A stretch of DNA of 64,000 bases from Comamonas avium (GCF_014836675.1 NZ_JACSQK010000005.1:278529-342528), one strand, 5' to 3'; counted from the first letter of the stretch, positions 18,874-27,864 are shown. The notes: generated from the sequence alone by a model not told the origin. Numbers and translations: made by a program.

Positions 18874-19539
18874 GTGATACCCCGACAAGTCAATAAAAGA
18901 GGTTCAGCTGTTTCGCAAAATGAGCAGGCCTATGAGCTTTTGCATGGGCGTTTAACTACCCTTGTGTACAAACCGGGTGAGTACCTGAATACTGCCGTTT
19001 TGATGAGCGATCTGGACATGGGCAGAACACCCATCAACCATGCGCTGCATCGACTTGGCAACGAAGGGCTGATACAGATCATTCCCCGCAAGGGCGTGAT
19101 GGTCTCGCCTCTGTCGATTGATGACGCGCTGCACATGATTGATGTGCGTCTTGTCAATGAAAAACTGTGCCTGAAACTGGCGGCAAAGAACATCACCAAG
19201 GCAGAGATTGAGCAGCTGCGTTCCATCAATTTGGCGTACAACAAGGCCGTGGCCAATCGCGCTGTGGCTGAGGTGATGAGCCTGGATGGCATGTTCCATG
19301 AAGTGCTGGCCACTGCATCTCGCAATCCTGTGCTTATCGATGTCTTGCGTGTGCTGCATGCCCGTTCACAGCGTTTCTGGGCAATCTCACTTTCCAGCAG
19401 CGGGCATATGAATGAAGTTCAAGATGAGCATGAGTTGGTTGTGGATGCGCTGGAGCAAGGGGATGCCGAGTCTGCGCAGCAAGCAATTTCTGACCATGTG
19501 CTGTCGTTCAGGAATGCGCTGATCAATGCCCGGTCCTGA
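18874..19539 (+). CDS. GntR-family (FCD domain) regulator of the TRAP operon
   Basis: A 221-residue transcription factor. An N-terminal winged helix spans about residues 15-75 (ERLLHGRLTTLVYKPGEYLN-like region, MGRTPINHALHRLGNEGL). An FCD effector domain follows, with likely metal-binding histidines (FHEVLATAS, ISDHVLSFRNAL). GTG at 18874 is used; AACGGAGATAC just upstream provides the ribosome site. It is divergent from dctP and probably represses the TRAP-amidase operon, and perhaps itself, through the two palindromes in between. The effector is presumably the imported compound or its amidase product. Confidence 0.9.
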   Translation: MIPRQVNKRGSAVSQNEQAYELLHGRLTTLVYKPGEYLNTAVLMSDLDMGRTPINHALHRLGNEGLIQIIPRKGVMVSPLSIDDALHMIDVRLVNEKLCLKLAAKNITKAEIEQLRSINLAYNKAVANRAVAEVMSLDGMFHEVLATASRNPVLIDVLRVLHARSQRFWAISLSSSGHMNEVQDEHELVVDALEQGDAESAQQAISDHVLSFRNALINARS

Positions 19540-19876
19540 TGGGGTGTGTGCGTTGTTGTGGCACCAATCAGTCCACGCCACAGTGCCGGCTTGTGTGAAG
19601 CGGCTAATGCAACAGCGCCCGGTGGTGATGGATGTGAAACTGACATGGAGACAACGGATCACTCCATGCGATTCCTGACTGCTTCCGGCTCTTTTTTATT
19701 TCGATGGTGATTGCATGCGTGCTGTCTCCATGCATTGCAGCGTGGATAAAGCAGTGTGCTCAACAGGCCACCCTGCTGTCTTGCTGTCCTGCAAGGCAGC
19801 TTATGACCGCATAAAACCGCAGTACCTTCTGTCACTGAGAAGTTGTTCAAGCAGCAAGCAATGCTCTGATGAGATG
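19540..19876. other. Non-coding stretch between convergent genes
   Basis: About 340 bp between the GntR gene and the terminator before the dehydrogenase. I find no frame with recognisable features and no repeat copy. Confidence 0.5.
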
Positions 19877-19908
19877 AAAAAAGCCAGCTCACTAGGAGCT
19901 GGCTTTTT
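19877..19908. terminator. Bidirectional terminator
   Basis: AAGCCAGCTC-ACTAG-GAGCTGGCTT is flanked by A-run and T-run on both sides, 17 bases after the dehydrogenase stop on the minus strand. It can also stop plus-strand readthrough from the GntR gene. Confidence 0.85.
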
Positions 19909-19924
19909 GTTGATTGCTATGGCT

Positions 19925-20869
19925 TTACAACAATTGCAGGCCATCGGCGATGGTGGTGGACAGCAAGGCAGCGCTGCTGCGCAGTGCCTCGGTTTCGGCG
20001 GCATCCAGGGTTGGCATGAACGGGGCAGAGGCTCCGCGTGCGCCGATCAGGTGGGGCAGGGAGACGCAGGTGTCGCGCACGCCCAGTAGCTCAGGCATGC
20101 AGGTGGACACCGCAAACACCGATTGCTCGTCGGCCACGATGGCTTTGACCAGGCGTGCAATACAGCCGCCAATACCGAAGTTGGAGACACCCTTGCCCGC
20201 CTTGATGCGGTAGGCCGAGGTGCGCACATCTTCGGCAATTTGCAGTTGCATGGCCGCATCAATCGGGCGGCCCACTTGCGCCGCAAAAGCCGTAACGGGC
20301 ATGCCAGCGACCTGGGCGCTGCTCCAGTTGGGCACAGACGAGTCGCCATGCTCACCCAGCACATAGGCGTGGATAGAGGGTGGTGCCACGCCCAGGTAAT
20401 CGGCCAGCCGGTCGCGAAAACGGATCGAGTCCAGCGAGCAGCCGGTGCCAATTGCACGGCCCGGTGGCAGCCCATAGCGGTGCACGGCGATGGCGGGCAT
20501 TACGTCCACCGGGTTGGTGGCGAACAGCAGCACGGCATCGGGGGCCACTTTCAGAATCTGGCCGATGATGGTGTCCGTCATCTTCAGGTTCTGCTGCAGC
20601 AACTCCAGGCGCGTCTGGCCGGGCTTCAGGCTGGCACCCGCAGTAATCACCACCACCGAGGCTCCGGCCAGATCGGCATAGTCGCCTTCGCTGACGCGGG
20701 CAGCCGTGCCAAAGGCAGCGGCGTGGCCAATGTCAGCCGCCTCGCCGGCAGCGCGGGCAACGTTCTGGTCAACCAAAATGACCTGGCTGATGCCGGGCGT
20801 GGCCGACAGCAAATACCCTGCTGCCGCACCCACCTGGCCAGCGCCAATAATGCCAATACGTGCACCCAT
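19925..20869 (-). CDS. Lactate/malate dehydrogenase family enzyme (2-hydroxyacid dehydrogenase)
   Basis: A 314-residue NAD-dependent dehydrogenase. It has GIIGAGQVGAAAGYLL, an Asp-ended strand (VILVDQN, D34) favouring NAD, catalytic His174 in LGEHGDSSVP, Asp147 and Arg150 in LDSIRFR, and Arg87 in TRLEL. At the specificity position equivalent to Gln102 of lactate dehydrogenase (Arg in malate dehydrogenase) this protein has Leu81 (ASLKPGQTR). It is thus neither a classical lactate nor malate dehydrogenase by that residue and may accept a larger hydrophobic 2-hydroxyacid. It directly follows a DASS carrier gene (TAA-ATG junction), so the pair may import and oxidise one substrate. Confidence 0.85.
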   Translation of the reverse strand: MGARIGIIGAGQVGAAAGYLLSATPGISQVILVDQNVARAAGEAADIGHAAAFGTAARVSEGDYADLAGASVVVITAGASLKPGQTRLELLQQNLKMTDTIIGQILKVAPDAVLLFATNPVDVMPAIAVHRYGLPPGRAIGTGCSLDSIRFRDRLADYLGVAPPSIHAYVLGEHGDSSVPNWSSAQVAGMPVTAFAAQVGRPIDAAMQLQIAEDVRTSAYRIKAGKGVSNFGIGGCIARLVKAIVADEQSVFAVSTCMPELLGVRDTCVSLPHLIGARGASAPFMPTLDAAETEALRSSAALLSTTIADGLQLL

Positions 20870-22378
20870 TTACAGCACTCCCATAGCAGGCCACAGCGTG
20901 GCGGACAGCAGCAAAATCAACCCCAGGCCAGCCAGCGTGACCACAATCCCCACCTTGGCGAACTGGGCCGTGTTGAAGGCATTGGTTCCGTAGCACAGCA
21001 TGTTTTGCGGCGCATTCGTGGGCAGGATGAAGCCGAAGGAAACCACAAAGCTTTGAATCATTACGATGCCGAAAGCTGTTTCAGGGCTGACGGGCAGGGT
21101 CTGCGTGAAAGCGATCATGATGGGGATCAGGGTGCTGGCCAGACCGGTTGCCGAAGCAAAGCCCAAGTGCAGCACGATGCTGAACACTGACAGCGCTGCA
21201 ATCACCGCCACGACAGGCAGCGCAGACAGGCCCATCTGGCCCAGCGTTTGCTGTGCCAGCCAGCCAGCCGCACCGGTTTTGGACAGCAAATTGCCCAGCG
21301 AGATAGACGCTGCAAACAGCACGATCGTGCCCCAAGGCACCAGCTTTTCAGCCTGCGACCAGTGCATCACGCCAATTTTTGGCATCAGCAACAGAGCAAT
21401 ACCGATCTGGGTGGTGGTAGTGGTGTCAAAAGGGTGCAGCATGCCTTCGGTGGACCACATCACCAGCAGCAATGCAGCCACGGCGATCAGGCGTTTTTCC
21501 ACGGCGGTGACCGGGCCCAGCTCGGTCAGTTGCTGGCGCAGCTTGCCAGCCATGTCTTCACCTGCAGGCACTTGGGGGCGCAAAATCCACAGTGCAGCAA
21601 AGAACAGCACCACGCACATGCCGATGGTGAAGGGCAGCGCCGTCACAAACCATTGGCCCCAGGTGATGGTGCGGCCAAAAGCCTGCTGCATGAAGTCCAG
21701 GCTGATGATGTTCTGTGCAGCGCCGGTTTTGATGGCCATGTTGAAGATGGAGCAGGCGCTGGCGGTGACGATCATCAGCGTGGCGCCCAGCGAGCTGTTC
21801 ACAGCCAGCCCCAGAGCGGCAGTAATGCCAATCATGATTGGAATCACTGCACCCACGCGGGCGGTGGCAGATGGGATGAACAAGGCCAGCACAAAGCCAA
21901 CAATCATGGCCCCTAGTATCAGACGGGCTGGCGATACGCCGATCTTGCTCATCACGATCAGCGCGATGCGTTTGTCCAGCCCAGTGTGCTTGAGCGCTAC
22001 AGCCAAGAACAGCGCGGCAGCCACGAGCAGTACAGCGGTGGACGAAAAACCGGTGAGCATGGTGCTCAGCGCAGCCGATGAATTCATCACCTTGCCGCCT
22101 TCGGTAAGTGATGTTCCCATCAGCCCCAGCACGGCGGCACCGGTCAATACCACGGCACTGTTGGCGGGTGATACGCATTCGCTGATCCACAGCACCACCA
22201 CCAGTACCAGCAGGCCCAGAGCCACCTGGCCCGAGTCCGTCAGTCCGGCTGGCTGGGGCAAGGCCAGAACGATGCCGTACAGCACCAGGCCCAGCAGCAG
22301 ATAGGCTAGCTTTCTATTTGAATCAGGTTCCGGTTTCGATGTGATCGGGCCGGTTTCGGGTGCAGGCATAGATGCCAT
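20870..22378 (-). CDS. DASS-family (SLC13) anion transporter
   Basis: A 502-residue inner-membrane carrier with about 12-14 helices. It resembles divalent anion:sodium symporters or the CitT/TtdT exchangers. The two substrate-site loops expected to carry SNT motifs read FIPSATARVGA and ILPTNAPQNML, so both are altered. An unusual proline-rich cytoplasmic N-terminus (PAPETGPITSKPEPD) precedes helix 1. ATG at 22378 is chosen because GAGGAA lies just upstream; the longer frame begins with a TTG inside that ribosome site. It is cotranscribed with the dehydrogenase downstream, suggesting uptake of a hydroxycarboxylate. Confidence 0.85.
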   Translation of the reverse strand: MASMPAPETGPITSKPEPDSNRKLAYLLLGLVLYGIVLALPQPAGLTDSGQVALGLLVLVVVLWISECVSPANSAVVLTGAAVLGLMGTSLTEGGKVMNSSAALSTMLTGFSSTAVLLVAAALFLAVALKHTGLDKRIALIVMSKIGVSPARLILGAMIVGFVLALFIPSATARVGAVIPIMIGITAALGLAVNSSLGATLMIVTASACSIFNMAIKTGAAQNIISLDFMQQAFGRTITWGQWFVTALPFTIGMCVVLFFAALWILRPQVPAGEDMAGKLRQQLTELGPVTAVEKRLIAVAALLLVMWSTEGMLHPFDTTTTTQIGIALLLMPKIGVMHWSQAEKLVPWGTIVLFAASISLGNLLSKTGAAGWLAQQTLGQMGLSALPVVAVIAALSVFSIVLHLGFASATGLASTLIPIMIAFTQTLPVSPETAFGIVMIQSFVVSFGFILPTNAPQNMLCYGTNAFNTAQFAKVGIVVTLAGLGLILLLSATLWPAMGVL

Positions 22379-22723
22379 ATGAGTTCCTCGCAAGAGTAAA
22401 AACCATCAGATTGGTTGGAACTATGCTAGTTCTTGTGCACAGCCCCATGCTTCAGATAAGAGGTGTTTTTCTATGCAATCTTGATGTGTGTCAAGGGAGT
22501 GGGTGGCTGCGCCTGCGCTGCAGCCTTGTGTGCCAGTGCTGGCTGTGCATTGACCCCTGCGACAGTGAGAAATGGCAAGCCAGTTGTGCCTGCAAATCGA
22601 AGCCCGCCTGATGAGCAGTCAGGCATGAAGCACCGAAGACCATGTCACCTGCAAAGCCGTGCACCACATTGTGATTTTTATCGGGGAGGTCTTTATCCGC
22701 AGCTGCATTCGAGGTCTAGATGC
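22379..22723. other. Intergenic stretch upstream of the DASS carrier gene
   Basis: About 345 bp that should hold the promoter of the carrier-dehydrogenase operon. I see no gene with recognisable features here. Confidence 0.45.
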
Positions 22724-22753
22724 AAAAAAGCCTGAGCGATGAAGCTCAGGCTT
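22724..22753 (-). terminator. Intrinsic terminator, minus strand, with no clear upstream gene
   Basis: On the minus strand AAGCCTGAGC pairs with GCTCAGGCTT and ends in six T residues. The tRNA-Ser gene upstream already has its own terminator at 22921, so this one may end a small unannotated transcript. Confidence 0.7.
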
Positions 22754-22920
22754 TGCATGACTGGTGGCGGGCCCGGTAGATGGGGCAAGCTAGTGGTATG
22801 AGATTGAAAAAAGAAATTGAGATACAGCAAGCAGTCATCTCAACAGACAGCTGGCAGGGATCGGTCCAGTGTGGGGCAATCTCAAATATTTGATAGTAGA
22901 CAGAGCGATAGAGGAAAAAG

Positions 22921-22945
22921 AAAAAGCGCCTGAAAGGCGCTTTTT
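22921..22945 (-). terminator. Terminator of the tRNA-Ser gene
   Basis: AAAAAGCGCC and GGCGCTTTTT form a strong stem ending in a T-run on the minus strand, 11 bases after the tRNA 3' end. Confidence 0.85.
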
Positions 22946-22955
22946 CTTAGTTATC

Positions 22956-23043
22956 TGGCGGAGGCTGTGAGATTCGAACTCACGGACCCTTGCGAGTCGG
23001 CAGTTTTCAAGACTGCTGGTTTAAACCGCTCACCCAAACCTCC
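22956..23043 (-). tRNA. tRNA-Ser (anticodon TGA)
   Basis: An 88-base class II tRNA read on the minus strand. The acceptor stem is GGAGGTT / AGCCTCC, with discriminator G and an encoded CCA. The anticodon arm is CAGTCTTGAAAACTG with anticodon TGA, a long variable arm follows (CGACTCGCAAGGGTCCG), and the T arm contains GTTCGAATC. The long variable arm and anticodon identify serine. A terminator follows at 22945. Confidence 0.96.
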
Positions 23044-23054
23044 GTAAGCTGCGT

Positions 23055-23060
23055 ATTCTA
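23055..23060 (-). promoter_or_regulatory. Likely -10 box of tRNA-Ser
   Basis: TAGAAT on the minus strand would start transcription around 23048, five bases before the mature tRNA 5' end. No good -35 hexamer at 16-18 bp is seen. Confidence 0.4.
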
Positions 23061-23245
23061 CACAAGGAATGGACGCAGAAATTTCAAGCGTGGGCGCAGG
23101 CAGTGAGGCTGTGGGGTTGATGGTGCAGGCGATTGCTTTCTTCAATCTTGGCCATCGATAAGCACAAACCATAGCGTACGAGCTAGTCTCTACACTGCTT
23201 GCATGCCGCCACAGCTGTGGCTTGATTGTTGGAATGGTGTGAAAG

Positions 23246-23773
23246 GTGGTCGCAATGGATGAGCAAAACCCCGCGTTGGATGATGCGACTTTGGAGTTTG
23301 CAGAGCGCGTGTTTGATGCAGCGCGCAAGGGCGATGCGTTGCAATTGACACAGTGGCTGGAAAACGGGTTGCCAGCCACTTTGCGCAACGCAAAAGGCGA
23401 CAGTTTGTTGATGCTGGCCAGTTATTACGGGCATGCAGATGCTGCCAGGGTGTTGTTGCAGCATGGCGCGGATGCGCAAATGCCCAACGGACGAGGCCAG
23501 ACGCCATTGGCAGGCGCTGCATTCAAAGGTGATCTGGAGATGACGCGCTTGCTGCTGGACCATGGTGCGCAGGTAGATGGCCCATCGCCCGATGGGCGCA
23601 CGCCGTTGATGTTTGCAGCCATGTTCAACCGCACGGACATTGTGGCGCTGCTGCTGGAGCGCGGTGCGCATATCCGCCAGGCAGATCACCAGGGAACGAC
23701 GGCTTTGGCGTGTGCCACCGCCATGAATGCCCATGATGCGGTGGCTTTGCTGCAGCAGCGGCTTCAAGACTAA
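23246..23773 (+). CDS. Ankyrin repeat protein
   Basis: A 175-residue protein made almost entirely of ankyrin repeats. Four units are visible from about residue 48 (GDSLLMLASYYGHADAARVL, GQTPLAGAAFKGDLEMTRLL, GRTPLMFAAMFNRTDIVALL, GTTALACATAMNAHDAVALL), after a short helical N-terminus. No signal peptide or membrane helix is seen, so it is probably cytoplasmic. Ankyrin repeats serve protein-protein contacts; small proteins of this kind are common in Proteobacteria, sometimes beside catalase genes, but no such partner is here. It appears monocistronic. Confidence 0.85.
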   Translation: MVAMDEQNPALDDATLEFAERVFDAARKGDALQLTQWLENGLPATLRNAKGDSLLMLASYYGHADAARVLLQHGADAQMPNGRGQTPLAGAAFKGDLEMTRLLLDHGAQVDGPSPDGRTPLMFAAMFNRTDIVALLLERGAHIRQADHQGTTALACATAMNAHDAVALLQQRLQD

Positions 23774-23992
23774 AACATGCAGTATTTGAAATTTTGAAGA
23801 GCACCCTGCGCTGTGCTTGAAAGAGATTGCGTATTAAAAGATGCTCAATGTGAATAAGGCAAAGCGCTTGGTGCTCTTGCAAGCTGAGCATGCATGTTCC
23901 ACGAAAGCATCTATTAATGCACTAAGGACTGCATGGATGAATGCTCAATGGGTGCGCAATGCAGTCATCAAAACGGGAGTGAAAACGGGCAT

Positions 23993-24022
23993 AAAAAAAC
24001 CGCCTTCGATGTGAAGGCGGTT
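23993..24022 (-). terminator. Terminator after the second Bug receptor gene
   Basis: On the minus strand AACCGCCTTC-ACATC-GAAGGCGGTT runs into seven T residues, 20 bases after the stop codon. Confidence 0.88.
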
Positions 24023-24042
24023 CAGTTTGGGCGGCGTAAGAC

Positions 24043-25017
24043 TTAGTCAGCCGTTGCGCCGGAGGCTTTCACGGCATCGCCCCATTTTTTGATATCGGCA
24101 TCAATCAAGGCCGCGAAATCTGTGGTGCTCAGGCCGTAGGCTTCAGCCCCCAGATTGGAGATTTTTTCTTTGACACTGTCTTGCGCCAGGATGTCGCGCA
24201 CATAGCCGTTCATGCGTTCGGCCAGTTCCTTGGGCATCTTCTTGGAGCCGATCATGCCGTACCAGGGTTCGACTTCAAAATCGGTGTAACCCAGTTCGTG
24301 CAGGCTCTTGACGCCGGGGAATTTGGGCGAAGCGTGCTTGCTGGTAATGGCCAGAGCCTTGAGCTTGCCGCCGTCGATCTGGGGCTTGAGGGGCACAGGG
24401 TTGTCAATCCCGTACTGCACTTCATTGGCCATCAGGGCAATGATCAGCGGGGCCGATCCCTTGTACGGGATGTGCGGCGACTTGGCCTTGATTTGCATGT
24501 GGAACATTTCAGCAATCATGTGCTGGGGCGAGCCAGCGCCGGCCGAGCCAAAGTTCAGCTTGTCAGTCTTGATGTGCTTGACCAGTTCGTCCACGCTGTT
24601 GATGCCCGATGTGGCCCCGGTGACCAGCAGGAAAGGTGCCTTGGCGATAGGGGTGATCGGTGTCAGATCGGTTCTGGGGTTGTAGGGCACGCTTTTGTAC
24701 AGCGAGGGCGAAATCACTACGGGGCTGCTGGAGCCCACCAGGTAGGTGCCGCCATCGGGTTTGGCGCGGCTGACAAAGGCGGTGGCGATGTTGCCGTTGG
24801 CGCCGGGCTTGCTTTCGACGATCACCGAAGCGTCAATGCGCTTTTCCAGCTCCAGCGCCACGATACGGGCCAGCATGTCGCTGGTGCCGCCGGGGGCGTA
24901 GGGTTGAACCAAAGTGATGGTTTTGACGGGCCATGCATCTTTGGCTTGAGCCAGTGCAGGCAAGGCTGCGGTGACGGCGACTGCAGCGCTTGCAGCCAAT
25001 ACGGTTCTTCTGAACAT
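24043..25017 (-). CDS. Bug-family (TctC-like) periplasmic solute receptor
   Basis: A 324-residue TTT-system receptor. A signal peptide covers about residues 1-25 (RTVLAASAAVAVTAALPALAQ), followed by LVQPYAPGGTSDMLARIVA, SKPGANGNIATAFV, GSAGAGSPQHMIAEMF and IPYKGSAPLIIALM. ATG at 25017 is chosen: an in-frame GTG two codons earlier would sit on top of the CAGGAG ribosome site. The gene is monocistronic and has no neighbouring membrane genes, as is common for the expanded Bug family of beta-proteobacteria. The ligand is likely a carboxylate but cannot be named. Confidence 0.88.
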   Translation of the reverse strand: MFRRTVLAASAAVAVTAALPALAQAKDAWPVKTITLVQPYAPGGTSDMLARIVALELEKRIDASVIVESKPGANGNIATAFVSRAKPDGGTYLVGSSSPVVISPSLYKSVPYNPRTDLTPITPIAKAPFLLVTGATSGINSVDELVKHIKTDKLNFGSAGAGSPQHMIAEMFHMQIKAKSPHIPYKGSAPLIIALMANEVQYGIDNPVPLKPQIDGGKLKALAITSKHASPKFPGVKSLHELGYTDFEVEPWYGMIGSKKMPKELAERMNGYVRDILAQDSVKEKISNLGAEAYGLSTTDFAALIDADIKKWGDAVKASGATAD

Positions 25018-25312
25018 GTCCACTCCTGGTAGTTTGAGTTCATGCGTGTGAACCCAATAGTGATCGCAGAGAACGATTCAATTTGGTGCACTTACGTGCC
25101 TGTGAATCAGATTTAACCCGTAAATACTAACCCGCACTTTTGCGCTAGGCAGGCGCTGAAAGCCTGTAGATTGAAATAAATGATGTGGGTTCTACGTAGA
25201 AAAGGATGTATTTTTCAAGAAGTAGTTTTCTATTTTGTAATATGAAAAATGCTGCGTTGCAGCATGTTTTTAAAAGACTTTTTCAGAAAATTTGAAAACA
25301 CCAAAAGTGTGA

Positions 25313-25690
25313 CTACTTGTGTAGGCTAGTTGTTTGTGTGATGAAAAAGACTTTCTTCACACGCTCATCGACTTCCCAGTGACCGGCAAAGCCTTCGGGC
25401 AGAACAAAGCTGTCGCCCGCACCAAAGCTGTGAATGGTGCCGTCGGGGTCCACTACGCGGCAGCTGCCTTCGACGATGTGGCAAAACTCGACATAGCCCG
25501 CGCAGTGGGAGCGAAAAGCCCCAGCGGTGGCCTCCCATACCCCGCTGGAAAGCTGGCCGCCCATGGCGCTGAAGCTTTCCAGCGTTTTGTAAGTGGTGTG
25601 GCCGCTGATAGGGCGGCTGGGTTTGCCGGGTTTGGCCTGCGACAGGTCTTGGGTTTCGATACGAACGAGGGTGGGCTGTGATGAGGTCAT
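25313..25690 (-). CDS. Small cupin-domain protein
   Basis: A 125-residue single-domain cupin of the EutQ/DUF861 type. The core carries SGVWEATAGAFRSHCAGYVEFCHIVEGSCRV (split by the first cupin motif) and then FGAGDSFVLPEGFAGHWEV as the second motif. This family includes small sugar or ligand-binding proteins and (S)-ureidoglycine aminohydrolase-like domains. AllE proper has two cupin domains, so that role is not supported. It has about 300 AT-rich bases downstream and no operon partner. Confidence 0.8.
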   Translation of the reverse strand: MTSSQPTLVRIETQDLSQAKPGKPSRPISGHTTYKTLESFSAMGGQLSSGVWEATAGAFRSHCAGYVEFCHIVEGSCRVVDPDGTIHSFGAGDSFVLPEGFAGHWEVDERVKKVFFITQTTSLHK

Positions 25691-25911
25691 GGCAAAGCAA
25701 GTGAGCAGTACACGCAGGCGTGAGGGCGATATGTTGCCATCTTGTAGCCGGTGATGGCCGGTGCACGAAAGGGCGCACTTGATGAGTGGATGGCCATGGC
25801 GGCCTTGCCTGCATCGTTTTCGCCGCCTATCAGCAACGGCACCAGCGCAGTGCCTTGATCTGAAGCATGCACCTCATCAGGCGCTGACAGCTCATGATTG
25901 AGTAGCGCATG

Positions 25912-25935
25912 AAAAAGGCCTGCATGCAGCAGGCC
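25912..25935 (-). terminator. Terminator after the NMT1-type receptor gene
   Basis: On the minus strand GGCCTGC-TGCAT-GCAGGCC is followed by TTTTT, 37 bases after the stop codon at 25972. Confidence 0.85.
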
Positions 25936-25971
25936 CTGTCACTTCACTTACGTCAATTTTCCCCGGAATGT

Positions 25972-27000
25972 TCAGCGCTTGGGCAGCACATCCAGTTCAG
26001 CGGCGCTGGGCAAGAAGCTGCCATTCCATACGGCATCGACAGGAATGGGGTTCTTGGTTTCGTAGGCCGTAGCCACTTGCTCGGCCATCAGCTTCAGGCG
26101 CTCAGGTTTCAGGCGGCCAAAGCCTTCTTTGCGGGCACCTTCGCTGTCTACGGCGGTTTCAATGGTCAGCTTCAGGCGCTTGATTTCCAGATCTGTCTTG
26201 ACCAGGCCATCTTTGGCTTTGAGCGAGGCAATGGCCACTTCAGGTTGCGCAATGGCTTCTTTGGTGCCCCTGGCGAATGCTTTGAGGAAGGCGCGCAGGG
26301 CTTCGGGCTTTTGTGCAATCAGCTTGGGGCTGGCAATGATGACGTTGCCGTACAGCTGCACGCCGTGTGTGGCGTAGGGCAGCACCACAATGTCTTCGCG
26401 TGGGATGCCGCGCGCTTCCAGGTTCAGCAGGCTGGTGAAGGTGTAGCCGGTGACGGCATCGAGCTCACCGCGTGCCAGCATGGTTTCGCGCAGCGGCGGG
26501 TCCATGGTGGTCCATTGCACTGGGCCTACGCCGTTGGCCTGTGCAAACAGGGGAAAGGTGCGGCGGCCTGCATCAAAAATGGGCGCGCCCATTTTTTTGC
26601 CGGTCAAATCAGCGGCTTTGGTAATGCCCGATTTCTTCAGCGCCATGACCGATGCGGGCGTGGTGTTGTAGATCACCATGACGGCCACGGGCTTGATGGG
26701 AGCTTCGGGGTTGTTGGCGTGAAACTCCATCAACGCCGCCAAATCGGCAAAGCCCAGATCGTGCGTGCCCGATGCCACGCGCTGGATGGCACCTGCGCCG
26801 CTGGCTGCTTCTACATTCACATCCAGGCCCACTTCTTTGAAGTAGCCCTTTTGCTCAGGGTGCACAAAAAAGGCGGCGGGGCCTTCAAAGCGCCAGTCCA
26901 GCTGGAACTTCAGCGGCATGGTTTGCGCTTGCGCGCTGGACAGGGCGGAGCAGGCAAGCAGGGCCGCTGCCGCGGTTTGCAGAAATTGGCGTTTGCGCAT
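25972..27000 (-). CDS. ABC transporter substrate-binding protein, NMT1/THI5-like
   Basis: A 342-residue periplasmic receptor of the SsuA/TauA/ThiY fold. Residues 1-25 are a signal peptide (KRQFLQTAAAALLACSALSSAQA). The mature start LKFQLDWRFEGPAAFFVHPE and the segment GTHDLGFADLAALMEF resemble pyrimidine (ThiY-like) or riboflavin (RibY-like) receptors. ATG at 27000 fits the signal peptide; the frame is open 47 codons further up without support. No ATPase or permease gene adjoins it, so it is an orphan receptor. The ligand could be a heteroaromatic compound, by family only. Confidence 0.82.
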   Translation of the reverse strand: MRKRQFLQTAAAALLACSALSSAQAQTMPLKFQLDWRFEGPAAFFVHPEQKGYFKEVGLDVNVEAASGAGAIQRVASGTHDLGFADLAALMEFHANNPEAPIKPVAVMVIYNTTPASVMALKKSGITKAADLTGKKMGAPIFDAGRRTFPLFAQANGVGPVQWTTMDPPLRETMLARGELDAVTGYTFTSLLNLEARGIPREDIVVLPYATHGVQLYGNVIIASPKLIAQKPEALRAFLKAFARGTKEAIAQPEVAIASLKAKDGLVKTDLEIKRLKLTIETAVDSEGARKEGFGRLKPERLKLMAEQVATAYETKNPIPVDAVWNGSFLPSAAELDVLPKR

Positions 27001-27118
27001 GGGTGGTGCATTCAAAGGGTGGATGACACACCGCTTGAGCAAGATCAATGCCTGCATTGCATACACAATTGGCATGCAAGTTGCGGCACTGCCGCATCGA
27101 CAATGAACGGACCGCTGC

Positions 27119-27772
27119 ATGACAGAAATCGACTTTTCCACGCTGGGCGTGTACGAACGCTACAAGCTCATGGCCAGCCTGATCGTGCCGCGCCCGATTG
27201 CCTTGGTGACAACGCTGAGCGAAGACGGCACGGTGAACGCTGCACCTTTCAGCATGTTCAACATGGTGGGCGAAGACCCGCCCGTGGTAATGCTGAGCGT
27301 GAACAAGCTGCAAGACGGGCAACTGAAAGACACGGCTGCACACATTTTGCGCACCAAAGAGTTTGTGGTGCATCTGGCAGATGAGCCGATTGCCGCCGCC
27401 ATGCACCGTTGTGGTGACCGGCTGCCCGTGACCGAGAGCGAGCTGACCTACACCGGGCTGAGTACCGTGGCCTCCAAAACCGTGCAAGTGCCGCGCATTG
27501 CTGAAGCCCCGGTCGCTTTTGAGTGTGTGCTGCACGAGCTGATGGAAACCGACAGCCGCTACGTGTTTATTGGCCGCGTGCAATGGCTGGCGGTGCGCGA
27601 TGGGCTGGTGGACACCGAAAAGTGGCGCGTCAAGCTGCAGGATTACTTTCCGGTGGGCCGCTTTGGTGCCAGCTTTTACGTCACCTGCCGCGAGCGCTTT
27701 GCGATCGAGGCCAATGAGGGCAAGGCCGAAATGCAGCCAGGCAGCGCCGCCACTGCCATTGATGAAATGTGA
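27119..27772 (+). CDS. Flavin reductase-like (FMN-binding split-barrel) protein
   Basis: A 217-residue protein of the flavin_reduct family. The N-terminal region has the split-barrel pattern VPRPIALVTTLSEDGTVNAA followed by PFSMFNMVGEDPPVVMLSV, the FMN phosphate-binding part. The members nearest in pattern bind FMN tightly and reduce flavin or act as small oxidoreductases; no oxygenase partner is adjacent. It is divergent from the NMT1-type receptor gene (118 bp apart) and ends in an interspersed repeat plus a shared terminator with maeB. Confidence 0.82.
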   Translation: MTEIDFSTLGVYERYKLMASLIVPRPIALVTTLSEDGTVNAAPFSMFNMVGEDPPVVMLSVNKLQDGQLKDTAAHILRTKEFVVHLADEPIAAAMHRCGDRLPVTESELTYTGLSTVASKTVQVPRIAEAPVAFECVLHELMETDSRYVFIGRVQWLAVRDGLVDTEKWRVKLQDYFPVGRFGASFYVTCRERFAIEANEGKAEMQPGSAATAIDEM

Positions 27773-27780
27773 GCGTACAT

Positions 27781-27862
27781 CGCAATTTGATAAACGATTT
27801 CAGATACTTTTATATCTGAAATCAAGCACTGGTAAGCGATAAGCGCTTCTATAAAAAGAGTG
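27781..27862. repeat. Interspersed palindromic repeat, copy B
   Basis: The centre TTTCAGATA-CTTTTA-TATCTGAAA matches the centre of copy A. The right outer arm GGTAAGCGATAAGCGCTTCT is kept, but the left arm is eroded. It lies between convergent genes. Confidence 0.65.
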
Positions 27863-27864
27863 AA

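Noticed and set aside
22956..23043. tRNA-Ser as the attachment site of an integrated element
   Set aside because: No integrase or duplicated tRNA end lies next to it; the integrase is 39 kb away.
25313..25690. Cupin protein as ureidoglycine aminohydrolase (AllE)
   Set aside because: AllE has two cupin domains and about 260 residues; this protein has one domain and is far from the purine operons.
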